Origin: UBA1724 sp963621575
GTDB taxonomy: Bacteria; Verrucomicrobiota; Lentisphaeria; Oligosphaerales; Oligosphaeraceae
Reading direction: 5' to 3'
DNA length: 64,000 nt
Assembly (NCBI GenBank): GCA_963621575.1
Contig: CAVFEH010000005.1
Coordinates: 1 to 64,000 of the forward strand
The translations under genes and the position numbers were made by a program. Below the pieces are notes generated by a model. The model had not been told where the DNA came from. It saw nothing but the letters and a program-made list of their open reading frames with translations, and searched no databases. Numbering within the stretch: position 1 is the stretch's first letter; each line of letters opens with the position of its first letter. Below, piece by piece: positions 51,876 through 60,071 of the stretch.

Positions 51876-52391
51876 CTAGCCCTTTGCCTTGTACTCATTG
51901 ATAATGGCAACGGCCTTCGCGGGGGTCACTTTGCCGTAGACCTTGCCGTTGATGACCATGACCGGCGCCAGGCCGCAGGCGCCCACGCAGCGCAGTGCGC
52001 TGATGGAGAAGAGTCCGTCCTCGGTGGGAACGGTGTCGGCCTTGACTCCCAGGACGCGCTCGATTTCCTGGAGGACGCGCTCGGAGCCCTTGACATAGCA
52101 GGCGGTGCCGAGGCACACGTCGATGCGATACTTTCCCTTGGGTTCGGTGGTGAAGTAGTTGTAGAAGCTGACGACGCCGGAGACTTGTGCCTCGGTGAGG
52201 AAGAGCTTCCCGGCCACGTGTTTCTGGACTTCGCGGGGCAGGTATCCGAAGATGTCCTGGGCCCGGTGCAGGACCTGGATCAGGCGGCCGCGGCGGCGTT
52301 CGTCGTCGGCCACGATGCCCAGTCCGTCAATAAAGGCGTCCAGCTCGGCGAATTTCGCCTTGGCGCCCTCAGAGAGATTGCAGCAGCACAT
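51876..52391 (-). CDS. hydC: NADH-dependent hydrogenase subunit HydC (NuoE-like)
   Basis: A 171-aa thioredoxin-like [2Fe-2S] protein with ligands in CLGTACYVKGS and CVGACGLAP. An N-terminal helical region carries IQVLHRAQDIFGYLP. It transfers electrons in the HydABC complex. The N-terminus MCCCNLSEG has three adjacent Cys, which are not ligands in the family. No Shine-Dalgarno is visible, and no other start is in a suitable place. It is the first gene of hydCBA. On the minus strand TATATT near 52495 could be the -10 box; a -35 is not clear. Confidence 0.95.
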   Translation of the reverse strand: MCCCNLSEGAKAKFAELDAFIDGLGIVADDERRRGRLIQVLHRAQDIFGYLPREVQKHVAGKLFLTEAQVSGVVSFYNYFTTEPKGKYRIDVCLGTACYVKGSERVLQEIERVLGVKADTVPTEDGLFSISALRCVGACGLAPVMVINGKVYGKVTPAKAVAIINEYKAKG

Positions 52392-52587
52392 AGGGTGTGT
52401 TTTGCCTTTTTGTGTGTGTGGTTTTTGGGGGTTCCGGCGCGTCCGCGTGTGTTCGAGGGCGGCCGGGGGGCTGTGGGGAAAAAACGTGGTGTAATATACC
52501 CAGGTCCCGTGGTGTTGTGCGGGAGACAGGGTGGGACGGCGCGGGATTTCCGCGTTTTTCCGTCCCTGCGGGATGCGTGGGGGTGTT

Positions 52588-53136
52588 TCAGGGTTGGAAT
52601 GGCTTTCCGTCCTGGAGGGTCCGGAGGGAGAGTGCGCCGTCTTCCTGGAGAAGTGCGAAGGTGGGCGGGAATCCGCCTTTGGGGAGGCTGATGGATCCGG
52701 GGTTCAGGAAGGTGGTTCCGGAGGGCAGTTCCTCCAGGGCCGGCAGGTGTGTGTGTCCTTGCGCGAAGACGGCGCCTTTTGGGAGAGGCGGCAGATAGTC
52801 CTTGTGGTAGAGGTGTCCGTGGGTCAGGAAGAACCGCCGCGTGGGGGTGAGCAGATGGGAGTATTCCGCCATGATGGGGAATTCCAGCATCATCTGGTCC
52901 ACGTCGCTGTCGCAGTTCCCCCGGACGGCCAGGATGCGTTCCTTGTTGTCATTGAGGATCTTCGCCACTTCCTTGGGGTCGTAGGCGTGGGGGACGCCGT
53001 TGCGGGGGCCGTGGTAGAGGGCGTCCCCCAGGAGCACCAGGGTCCCTGCGCCCAGGCGGCCGGCCTGCTGGAGGAAGAGGCGGAGGGTCTCGGGGACTCC
53101 GTGGATGTCGGAGAAAAATGCGACAGTCTGGTTCAT
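52588..53136 (-). CDS. YfcE-like metallophosphodiesterase
   Basis: A 182-aa calcineurin-like phosphoesterase with the complete two-metal site: SDIHG (9-13), LGDALYHGPRN, RGNCDSD, THGHLYH and GHTHLP. The GDALYHGPRN segment and length match YfcE, an Mn-dependent phosphodiesterase of unclear physiological substrate. It is the last gene of the nifU run; its ATG directly abuts the stop of the oxidoreductase gene. A 196-base gap separates it from hydC. Confidence 0.92.
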   Translation of the reverse strand: MNQTVAFFSDIHGVPETLRLFLQQAGRLGAGTLVLLGDALYHGPRNGVPHAYDPKEVAKILNDNKERILAVRGNCDSDVDQMMLEFPIMAEYSHLLTPTRRFFLTHGHLYHKDYLPPLPKGAVFAQGHTHLPALEELPSGTTFLNPGSISLPKGGFPPTFALLQEDGALSLRTLQDGKPFQP

Positions 53137-54417
53137 TTAGAGGTCTCCGGGGTCGCAGATGGCGTCGAGGCAGTAGGTCCCCTTCTCCACGGGCCGCTCC
53201 TGCACCCAGAGGCCGTTGGTGAAATCGGGGATTTCCACGGGTGCGGAGCCCCGTGCGATGGAGGCCTCGGAGAGGGGGGTGATGGCCATCCAGGCGGCCG
53301 CGTCGTAGACATCGATGGGGGTGGGGCGGCCCTCCCGGACGGCTTCCAGGAAGGCCCGCATCACCAGGTAGTCCATGCCGTCATGCCCGCCCTGGACGCC
53401 AATGCTCTGGTATTTCTTCCAGAGGGGGTGTTCGAAGGTGTCCCAGTGTTTGTCCAGGGGCTCCCAGGTCTCGGGATCCCATCCCTCCTGGCGTTTGGTG
53501 ATGCCCTGGATGGAGACGGCGTTCCTTTCCTCCATGTAGATGCCGCGGGTGCCCTGGATGACATTCCCGCGGGAGTAGGGGCGGTGGAGGGAGCAGTCGT
53601 GGGTGAGCACGATGGTCTCGCCGTTGGCGCACTTGATGACGGTGGTGACGATGTCGCCTTCGTTGAAGGGGAAGGTCGCCAGGGGGTGGCCGGCGCCCTT
53701 GTTCTCCCTGGCCCAGGCATTGAGGCCGCGGGCCTTGGAGGCGGTGGCGGTGAGGGAGACCATCCGGTTGCCGCGGTGGATGCCCAGCCATTTGGCGATG
53801 GGGCCCAGTTCGTGGGTGGGATAGAGCTCGCCGTTCCGCGTCTTGAAGTGGCGCAGGCGGTAGTGGCGGTTCTCCTCGCCGCAGCAGATCTCTTTCCGCA
53901 GGTCGTGGTGATAGCCGCCCTCGCAGTGGACAAGCTCGCCGAAGAGACCCTCTTTCACCAGCTTCAACATCGCCATCTCGTTGCGGCCGTAGCAGCAGTT
54001 CTCCAGCATCATGCAGGGGGTGCCGCTGGCCTCCTGGACCCGGACCAGTTGCCAGCAGTCGTCCAGGGAGCAGGCGCCGCCCACCTCGAAGCCCACCGGG
54101 ATCCCGCGTTCCATGGCGGCCACGGCAATGGGTACATGGCTCTCCCAGGCGGTGGGGACGATGATGCAATCCAGGTCTTCCGCATTGTCCAGCAGGTCGA
54201 TGTGGTTTTCGTGGCTGCTGGGAGCCGGGCGGCCCTTTTTCACGCAGCGCTCCACCATCTCCCTCAGACGGTCCTCGTAGAGCTCGCAGACGGCGACGAT
54301 TTCCACATCGGGCATGTTCAGCAGCAGGCTTTGCAGGACGGCGCCGCGTTCTCCGCCGCCGATGAAACCGACGTTGAGTTTCCGAAGTTCTTTTTTGGGG
54401 GAGTTCTTTCTGGACAT
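53137..54417 (-). CDS. Gfo/Idh/MocA family oxidoreductase
   Basis: A 426-aa NAD(P)-dependent oxidoreductase. A Rossmann fold with VGFIGGGERG (16-25) is followed by VEIVAVCELYEDR, the second-position motif DCIIVPTAWESHVPIAVAAMERG and FEVGGA in place of the usual EKP, so the Lys of EKPxA is Val here. The C-terminal alpha/beta domain is present. Members oxidise or isomerise sugars and related polyols; the specific substrate is unknown. It lies between an EamA permease gene and yfcE with 12-base and 0-base gaps, hence co-transcribed. Confidence 0.88.
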   Translation of the reverse strand: MSRKNSPKKELRKLNVGFIGGGERGAVLQSLLLNMPDVEIVAVCELYEDRLREMVERCVKKGRPAPSSHENHIDLLDNAEDLDCIIVPTAWESHVPIAVAAMERGIPVGFEVGGACSLDDCWQLVRVQEASGTPCMMLENCCYGRNEMAMLKLVKEGLFGELVHCEGGYHHDLRKEICCGEENRHYRLRHFKTRNGELYPTHELGPIAKWLGIHRGNRMVSLTATASKARGLNAWARENKGAGHPLATFPFNEGDIVTTVIKCANGETIVLTHDCSLHRPYSRGNVIQGTRGIYMEERNAVSIQGITKRQEGWDPETWEPLDKHWDTFEHPLWKKYQSIGVQGGHDGMDYLVMRAFLEAVREGRPTPIDVYDAAAWMAITPLSEASIARGSAPVEIPDFTNGLWVQERPVEKGTYCLDAICDPGDL

Positions 54418-54429
54418 GGGGAAGGGAAG

Positions 54430-55326
54430 TTAGTGGTTGGAGAAGAATGCCAGGCAGAAGACGCCGGCGATGATGAGAATGAGCGCCAGGAGCTTCCGGG
54501 GGATGTCTTTTTCCTTGAAATACCAGGCCCCGCAGGCGAAGGAGACCACCACGGAGCAGCGCCGCAGGAGGCTGAGGACGCCGACCTGCGTGCCGGGGGC
54601 GTGGAGGGCGTGGAAGAAGCAGTAGTCCGCCATGATGAGGAGGATTCCGATGGCGGGGATGCTCCAGCGCCACTGGAAGGGCTGGTCTTCCTTCAGGATG
54701 GGGATCTTCTTTTCCAGGGCCCAGACCGCCCCCAGAAGGAGCACCAGGTCGATGGAGAAGTGCAGCTGGACGGTGTCGGGGGGCAGTCCCAGGGGGGAAA
54801 AGAGGAGTTTGTCGTAGAGGGCGCTTGCGGCGCCGATGAGCGTTGCCGCCACTACCATCCAGACGCCCCGGGACTTCAGGGAGAATCCCTCCGCCCTCCC
54901 GGAGATGCTGAAGAGGAGATATCCCAGGAAGATGACGGCCATGCCCAGCAGCTGGAGGGGCGTGGGGATTTCGCGGTAGAGTGCGGCGCCGCCCAGGGTG
55001 ACCCAGAGGGGGGCGGAGGCGCGGATGGGGGATGCCAGGGAGATGGGAAGGTCGTGGAGGGCGAAGTATCCGGCCACCCAGCTGCCGCCCACGATGGCGG
55101 ATTTCAGCATGGTGAGCCACCAGAGGCGCCAATCGCAGCGGAAGGTCTCCCAGAAGGTGCCGCTGGCCAGGTGCACGCACACCAGGAAGAGCGTCCCGCA
55201 GGCGGTGGCCAGCACCAGCACGGGCATGACGCGGTTTTTGGCGACGGCGTGTTTCTTGGAGAAGTCGTAGACCCCCAGGAAGAGTGCGGAGAGCAGGATG
55301 AGCGGGAGCCAGGGGAGTTCGGGCAT
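54430..55326 (-). CDS. EamA/DMT family permease (second)
   Basis: A 298-aa ten-helix transporter of the EamA type (LPWLPLILLSALFLGVYDFSKKHAV at the start; SLASPIRASAPLWVTLGGAALYREIP in repeat 1; GVLSLLRRCSVVVSFACGAWYFKEKD in repeat 2). It is not closely similar to the copy at 47061. It is 6 bases downstream of prmA and 12 bases before the oxidoreductase gene. Substrate unknown; the neighbour suggests a sugar-related compound, which is only a guess. Confidence 0.9.
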   Translation of the reverse strand: MPELPWLPLILLSALFLGVYDFSKKHAVAKNRVMPVLVLATACGTLFLVCVHLASGTFWETFRCDWRLWWLTMLKSAIVGGSWVAGYFALHDLPISLASPIRASAPLWVTLGGAALYREIPTPLQLLGMAVIFLGYLLFSISGRAEGFSLKSRGVWMVVAATLIGAASALYDKLLFSPLGLPPDTVQLHFSIDLVLLLGAVWALEKKIPILKEDQPFQWRWSIPAIGILLIMADYCFFHALHAPGTQVGVLSLLRRCSVVVSFACGAWYFKEKDIPRKLLALILIIAGVFCLAFFSNH

Positions 55327-55332
55327 GGCAGT

Positions 55333-56280
55333 CTACGCCTCGGGCTTCCGGAAGAGTCCGCTGGTCCACTCGGCCAGGGTGCGGGTCTCCAGCTCCTGTA
55401 GTCCGGCGGGCAGGAAGGCCTCCCGGAGGTGTGGGTATTGGCTGGTCAGGATGCCGGAGAGCACCAGGAGGCCGCCGGGACGAACCATGGAGAGAAGGTT
55501 CTCCCGGGCCTCCAGAAGGATGGGCGCCAGGATGTTGGCCAGGACCAGATCCGCCTGGAAGGGCGCCTTTGCGTTGTGGACATCCGCCTGCCGGAGGAGC
55601 ACTCCGGGCTCGCCGACGCCATCCCGCCGGAAGTTCTCCTGCGCCACCAGGATGGCCTGGGGGTCGTAGTCGAAGGCGAAGACGGGGCCGTAACCCAGGC
55701 GGTGCGCCGCCATGGTGAGGATTCCGGTGCCGCAGCCGGCGTCCACCAGGGTGCGGGGGCGCTCCGGATTGCTGTCGTCGGCCAGGTCGTCCAGGAATTC
55801 CAGGCATCCGCGGGTGGTGCCGTGGGAGCCGGTCCCGAAGCTCATGCCGGGATCGATCTCCAGCAGGATGTCCCCGGGCGCCGCCTGGCACTCCTCCCAG
55901 CTGGGCTTGATGACCAGCCGGCGGCTGGCGCGGAAGGGATGGAAATACTTCTTCCAGCTCTCGGACCAGTCCTCCCGCTGGATCCGGCGCTCCCGGATCG
56001 CCCGCACGGGATGGGACAGGAATTGGTCTCCCCACTCTTTGAGCAGGGATTCCACCTGGGCCTTCGCCGCGGCCTGCTCGGCGGGAGTGTCGCAGAGGAC
56101 GTAGGTGACGCCCTGGCGCTTCTCCAGGTCTTCGTAGCTGGAGAGCGCCTGTGGCGGCAGATCCAGGGTGGCCAGGAGCTCCCCCAGGGGCTCTACGTCC
56201 CGGCATTCCGTCAGGATCTCCACCGCGTGGATGGGCGTGTCGGGAACCGGCGGGGGCGGGGTGCGGGTGTCCAGGGGCAT
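55333..56280 (-). CDS. prmA: Ribosomal protein L11 methyltransferase PrmA
   Basis: A 315-aa SAM-dependent methyltransferase. The N-terminal substrate-recognition domain (about 20-105) has REDWSESWKKYFHPF, and the catalytic domain has the PrmA signature DPGMSFGTGSHGTT, motif I LVDAGCGTGILTMAA and LVLANILAPILLE. PrmA trimethylates ribosomal protein L11 (dispensable in most bacteria). It is 5 bases after nifS and 6 bases before the EamA gene. A Pro/Thr-rich start of about 15 residues is unusual but may be real. Confidence 0.95.
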   Translation of the reverse strand: MPLDTRTPPPPVPDTPIHAVEILTECRDVEPLGELLATLDLPPQALSSYEDLEKRQGVTYVLCDTPAEQAAAKAQVESLLKEWGDQFLSHPVRAIRERRIQREDWSESWKKYFHPFRASRRLVIKPSWEECQAAPGDILLEIDPGMSFGTGSHGTTRGCLEFLDDLADDSNPERPRTLVDAGCGTGILTMAAHRLGYGPVFAFDYDPQAILVAQENFRRDGVGEPGVLLRQADVHNAKAPFQADLVLANILAPILLEARENLLSMVRPGGLLVLSGILTSQYPHLREAFLPAGLQELETRTLAEWTSGLFRKPEA

Positions 56281-56285
56281 GGGGG

Positions 56286-57464
56286 CTATGCCTCCCGTCC
56301 GAAGGGGGAGAGGTCCCGGAGGTTCCGGATGATGGGCGGCAGCACTTCCAGCACGGTGTCGATCTCCTTGTCGGTGGTGTAGCGCGACAGGCTGATGCGC
56401 ACGGTGCCGTGGAGCGCCTTGTAGTCCAGGCCCATGGCCCGCAGGACATGGGAGGGCTCCAGGGATCCGGTGGTGCAGGCGCTGCCGGAGGAGGCGCAGA
56501 CCCGCGCCCGGTCCCAGAGGCGCAGGAGGATGGATTCGCCCTCGATATATTTGAAGCAGATGTTCAGGGTGTTGGGGAGGCGGTGCTCCAGGTCGCCGTT
56601 GACCATGGCGTCTGGGCAGGTGGCCAGGAGCCCCTCCTGAAGACGGTCCCGCAGGGCCTTCACACGGGTGTTCTCTTCGTCGATGTGCTTCCCGGAGAGC
56701 TCGGCGGCCACGCCCAGCCCCGCGATGGAGGCGACATTCTCGGTGCCCGCGCGCTGCCCGCCCTCCTGGTGTCCGCCGGTGAGGTATGGCGCGAAGGGTG
56801 CGAAGTGCCGGCGGAAGAGGATTCCGATGCCCTTGGGGGCGTGGAGCTTGTGCCCGGAGAGGGAGAGGAAGTCCACGTCTTTCAGGTCGTTGGACAGATC
56901 CACGGGGATTTTTCCGATGGCCTGGACGGCGTCGGTGTGGAAGAGGGCGCCCTTCGCGTGGGCGATCCGGGAGAGTTCCCGGATTGGGTAGATGTTTCCA
57001 ATCTCGTTGTTGGCGAACATGATGGAGACCATGGCAGTCTCCTCGGTGATCAACGCCTTTGCCTCCTCCAGGTCAATGCGGCCGTGGCTGTCCACGCTCA
57101 GGTAGTCCACGTGCACCCCGGCGTATCGGGCCAGGTCGCGGCAGGTGTTCAGGATGGCGGGGTGTTCCACGCAGGTGGTCACGATATTCCGGCGGCCGTT
57201 CTGGGTCTTCACCGCGCTGCGCAGCGCCGCGTTGTCGGATTCGCTGCCGCAGCTGGTGAAGATCAGCTCCTCCGGGGTGCATCCCAGGAGGGAGGCGAGC
57301 TGCCGGCGGCTCCGTGCGATGGCGTCGGCCGCGGGGGCGGCGAAGGGATAGACGCTGGAGGGATTGGCGTATTCCTGCTGGAGGAAGGGCGCCATGGCCT
57401 GGAAGACCTCCGGCGCCACACATGTGGTGGCGTTGTTGTCCAGATAGATGATTGGCTCAGACAT
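56286..57464 (-). CDS. nifS: Cysteine desulfurase NifS
   Basis: A 392-aa PLP enzyme that takes sulfur from cysteine for Fe-S cluster assembly. The start at 57464 (MSEPIIYLDNNATT) fits homologues; a 57488 start adds 8 residues. It has HPAI in the PLP region, the Schiff-base Lys-206 in SLSGHKLHAP and the catalytic Cys-330 in SSGSACTTGS. The group I loop length around the Cys fits NifS/IscS. It lies 60 bases downstream of nifU, which supports NifS rather than SufS. Confidence 0.96.
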   Translation of the reverse strand: MSEPIIYLDNNATTCVAPEVFQAMAPFLQQEYANPSSVYPFAAPAADAIARSRRQLASLLGCTPEELIFTSCGSESDNAALRSAVKTQNGRRNIVTTCVEHPAILNTCRDLARYAGVHVDYLSVDSHGRIDLEEAKALITEETAMVSIMFANNEIGNIYPIRELSRIAHAKGALFHTDAVQAIGKIPVDLSNDLKDVDFLSLSGHKLHAPKGIGILFRRHFAPFAPYLTGGHQEGGQRAGTENVASIAGLGVAAELSGKHIDEENTRVKALRDRLQEGLLATCPDAMVNGDLEHRLPNTLNICFKYIEGESILLRLWDRARVCASSGSACTTGSLEPSHVLRAMGLDYKALHGTVRISLSRYTTDKEIDTVLEVLPPIIRNLRDLSPFGREA

Positions 57465-57524
57465 GGCAGGACGGGAAACGGAAGACAAAAAGGGGAAGGC
57501 TGGAGGCCGGGAAAGCCGCGGGGG

Positions 57525-58433
57525 CTACTTCGCGGCCACCACGGTAATGGCGGCGGAGACGCGCTCCCGGAGCTTCGCCTCGATCCAGTGTTCGATGGTC
57601 TTGTCGGCCAGGGCGCAGGTGGCGCAGTGTCCCTGCAGACGGATGGTCACCTTGTCGTCGCTCACGTCCAGCAACTCCACATCGCCACCGTCGGCCTGGA
57701 GGCCGGGACGGATGATTTCGTCGAAAGTCTGCTGGATCATCCGCATCTTCTGGAAGGGCGTCAGGGGTCCCAGGTTCTCCTTCACGGTTTCCGCGATGGG
57801 GGAGGGGGTGGGCGCCGCCTGGACATTCCCGGTGGCCTTGGCGTTCTTGCCCAGCTCGTCGTCCAAAATGTCCTGGATCTTGCCAATGCAGCCGCGGCAG
57901 CCGCCGCCGGCCTTGGTGTAGAAGGTCACCTGCTCCACGGTGGTCAGGTGGTTCAGGCGGATGACCTCGCGGATGGTCCTTTCGGTCACCTGGAAGCACT
58001 CGCACACGACGCGGTCCTCGCCCTCCGCCTTGGGCGCGCCGGGCAGCGGGTAGTCGGGATGCTTCCTGCGGATGTCGGCCAATGCCGCCTGGAACGCCTC
58101 CATGCCCATGACAGAACAGTGCATCTTGGCCTCGGGCAGGGAGCCCAGGTAGTCCGCGATGTCCTGGTTGGTCAGCTTCGACGCCTCCTCCACTGTCTTG
58201 CCCTTCAACAGCTCCGTCAGGGCGCTGGCGCTGGCGATGGCGCTGGCGCAGCCGAAGGTCTGGAAACGCGCGTCGGCGATGCGCTTCTTGTCCTCGGTCA
58301 GCTTCACGGAGAGCTTCATGGCGTCGCCGCAGATGATGTTGCCGACCTCGCCAACGCCGTCGGCGTCAGGAATGACGCCCACATTGCGGGGGTTCTGGAA
58401 ATGGTCCTTGACTTTGTCGGTGTAGTTCCACAT
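57525..58433 (-). CDS. nifU: Fe-S cluster scaffold NifU (three-domain)
   Basis: A 302-aa complete NifU. The start at 58433 (MWNYTDKVKDHF) has AAGGAGG 9 bases upstream. The IscU-like domain carries the three scaffold Cys (35, 62 and 106) and GDAM. The central BFD-like [2Fe-2S] domain has C144, C146, C179 and C182 (CECFQV; GGGCRGCIGK). The C-terminal Nfu domain has C270 and C273 (CATCALADKTIE). With NifS it makes transient Fe-S clusters. No nitrogenase gene is present, so this is a general or anaerobic Fe-S system, likely to supply HydABC, LipA and similar clients. It is the first gene of a six-gene run. Confidence 0.97.
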   Translation of the reverse strand: MWNYTDKVKDHFQNPRNVGVIPDADGVGEVGNIICGDAMKLSVKLTEDKKRIADARFQTFGCASAIASASALTELLKGKTVEEASKLTNQDIADYLGSLPEAKMHCSVMGMEAFQAALADIRRKHPDYPLPGAPKAEGEDRVVCECFQVTERTIREVIRLNHLTTVEQVTFYTKAGGGCRGCIGKIQDILDDELGKNAKATGNVQAAPTPSPIAETVKENLGPLTPFQKMRMIQQTFDEIIRPGLQADGGDVELLDVSDDKVTIRLQGHCATCALADKTIEHWIEAKLRERVSAAITVVAAK

Positions 58434-58616
58434 GGGAAATGCCTCCTTGGTCCAAAGGGGGAAAACGGGAAAAACAAAACCGCACCCTCCCGTGAACGGA
58501 TTCTCTGGGGGATGCGGTCGAGAAGGCGGCGGCGCCACCGGCATTGGCAAAGACGGACCGGGGTGCGCCGCGGCTCGCCGGACTGTGCCCGGCCGAGACG
58601 GGGAGGGCGGAGGCGG

Positions 58617-58772
58617 CTATGCCTCGGGCTTGGTCTTGGGCAGGCCCCAGACCTTGTCGCCATCCTTCAGCCGGCCCTCTTTCTTGAGCTTGTCCACGCG
58701 CTCATAACGCTTCAGGACGTTGCGTTTCTCGGTGACGGAACCCTTGGTCTTCAGACTGGGATGGACGGACAT
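58617..58772 (-). CDS. Small basic protein of the Chlamydia/Verrucomicrobia/Lentisphaerae type
   Basis: A 51-aa basic protein starting MSVHPSLKTKGSVTEKRNVL and ending WGLPKTKPEA, found by reading the minus strand. It matches the short basic protein family (TIGR04137 from memory) that is confined to Chlamydiae, Verrucomicrobia and Lentisphaerae, with core KRNVLKRYERVDKLKKEGR. AGGAG precedes the ATG by 8 bases, and a good promoter lies upstream. A ribosomal or RNA-binding role has been proposed but is not proven. It is the best taxonomic marker in the window. A 183-base gap separates it from nifU. Confidence 0.93.
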   Translation of the reverse strand: MSVHPSLKTKGSVTEKRNVLKRYERVDKLKKEGRLKDGDKVWGLPKTKPEA

Positions 58773-58845
58773 GTTGCGCTCCTAAAATGTTTCCTGGTGG
58801 GAAGGGAATATGAGGGGAAAGAATGATTCTTGTGTCAGAGGGCGT

Positions 58846-58873
58846 ACTATATGCCGCCTCCCGCGTTTTACAA
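58846..58873 (-). promoter_or_regulatory. Promoter of the small basic protein gene
   Basis: On the minus strand, TTGTAA (58868-58873) and TATAGT (58846-58851) are separated by 16 bases. The leader to the ATG at 58772 would be about 65 bases. The 11-mer TATAGTACGCC at the -10 box also occurs upstream of fba at 45109. Confidence 0.65.
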
Positions 58874-58996
58874 TCCCCCGCCACGCTTTCCCACACCTCC
58901 TGCGCCATCCCCACAAACACCTGCCCCGGCAGGCCCCGGAAATTCCCGGAAGCCACGGAAAAACGGGGAAATCTGGATTCTTTTTGCATCCGGGTT

Positions 58997-59031
58997 TTGA
59001 AAAACCGTCAGGTTTTGTCAATAATTGACGA
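58997..59031 (+). promoter_or_regulatory. Promoter of sigma-factor pair, overlapped by a near-palindrome
   Basis: TTGAAA (58997-59002), a 17-base spacer and AATAAT (59020-59025) form a good sigma-70-type promoter, each hexamer matching five of six positions. The imperfect palindrome TTGTCA-ATAAT-TGACGA (59015-59031) covers the -10 box, so a protein bound there would block initiation. The leader would be about 65 bases. The rest of the 324-base gap 58773-59096 holds no gene. Confidence 0.6.
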
Positions 59032-59096
59032 AGCCCATTCGTTAACGAGAGACATTTTTTCTTTTCAGGAATCCCACCCATTTGGGAGTACGCGCT

Positions 59097-60071
59097 GTGA
59101 TTGCCGACAACGATACCCTCAAGCTCTACATGGAGAGCATCATGCAGTATCCGCGGGTCACCCTGGCCGAGGAGGCGAAGCTGGCCCGTCGGATAGCCCA
59201 AGGCGACAACGAGGCCCGGAGCATGCTGATCAAGGCCAATTTGCGCCTGGTGGTGAAGATCGCCCATGACTTCAAGGGCCGTGGACTGCCCCTGCTGGAC
59301 CTCATCAGCGAGGGAAACATCGGCCTCATGCGGGCTGTGGAGAAGTTCGATCCCACCCGCGGCGCAAAGCTCTCCAGTTACGCCGCCTGGTGGATCAAGC
59401 AGTCCATGCGCCGGGCCCTTTCCAATCAGGCGCCCATCATCCGGGTGCCCACGCAGTCGGCCATGAAGATGGTGAAGATCCATGCCGCCGAGGCGCGGCT
59501 TTCCCAGCAGCTGGGGCGCCAGCCCACCGCGAAGGAGATCGCCGCCGCCTCGAATCTGACCGAGCGCACGGTGAATGGGCTCCGGATCGGCCGCACCACC
59601 ACGGTCTCCCTCCAGGCGCCTCTTCAGCCGGGAATGGACGGGGAGCTCACCGACGTGCTCGCCGACGAGTCCTCCCCCACGCCGGACCACTTGCTGGATG
59701 ACACGGAGATGATGTCCGTCCTCCAGAAGCTGCTGGCCGCCCTGGACGACCAGGAGCGTGAGATCCTGGATCTGCGCTTTGGATTGACCCGGGGGACGCC
59801 CTGGACGCTGGAGAAGGTCTCGCAGGCGGTGCATCTCACCCGGGAGCGGGTGCGGCAGGTGCAGAACCAGGCGCTGCTGGCTTTGCGGACCCTCATCAAC
59901 GAGGAGTCGGGAGAAGAATTTTCACGCGGCGGGAGTTCCAACCGCCGTGTCGCGGAGTTGCTTGAGAACATGGTGACCCGCGCGAATCGGAAGGAGAAGC
60001 AACCACATCGTCCCGCGTCTGCGGAAAGAGGGGTGGGCAAACAGAAGAAAGCAGAGGGAAGCCGGGCATGA
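59097..60071 (+). CDS. RNA polymerase sigma-70 family factor (first of a tandem pair)
   Basis: A 324-aa sigma factor. The GTG at 59097 is preferred because GGGAG lies 8 bases before it and the resulting start MIADNDTLKLYME aligns with MISDNDTMKLYMA of the next gene; a TTG at 59082 is the alternative. It has regions 1.2 to 4: the core-binding LPLLDLISEGNIGLMRAVEKFD, the -10-recognising SSYAAWWIKQSMRRAL, and the region 4.2 helix-turn-helix LEKVSQAVHLTRERVRQVQNQAL. Region 1.1 is absent, as in group 2 factors. A basic, probably disordered tail of about 55 residues (GGSSNRRV to GSRA) follows. It overlaps the next gene by 4 bases. Confidence 0.95.
   Translation: MIADNDTLKLYMESIMQYPRVTLAEEAKLARRIAQGDNEARSMLIKANLRLVVKIAHDFKGRGLPLLDLISEGNIGLMRAVEKFDPTRGAKLSSYAAWWIKQSMRRALSNQAPIIRVPTQSAMKMVKIHAAEARLSQQLGRQPTAKEIAAASNLTERTVNGLRIGRTTTVSLQAPLQPGMDGELTDVLADESSPTPDHLLDDTEMMSVLQKLLAALDDQEREILDLRFGLTRGTPWTLEKVSQAVHLTRERVRQVQNQALLALRTLINEESGEEFSRGGSSNRRVAELLENMVTRANRKEKQPHRPASAERGVGKQKKAEGSRA

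Noticed and set aside
53381..56449. 1022-codon minus-strand open frame across prmA, nifS and others
   Set aside because: It overlaps five real genes in another frame on the same strand. The Pro/Arg/His-rich composition and lack of any motif mark it as a frame shadow.
58433..58550. N-terminal extension of NifU to 58550
   Set aside because: AAGGAGG lies directly before the ATG at 58433, and the family starts there; the extension is Pro-rich.
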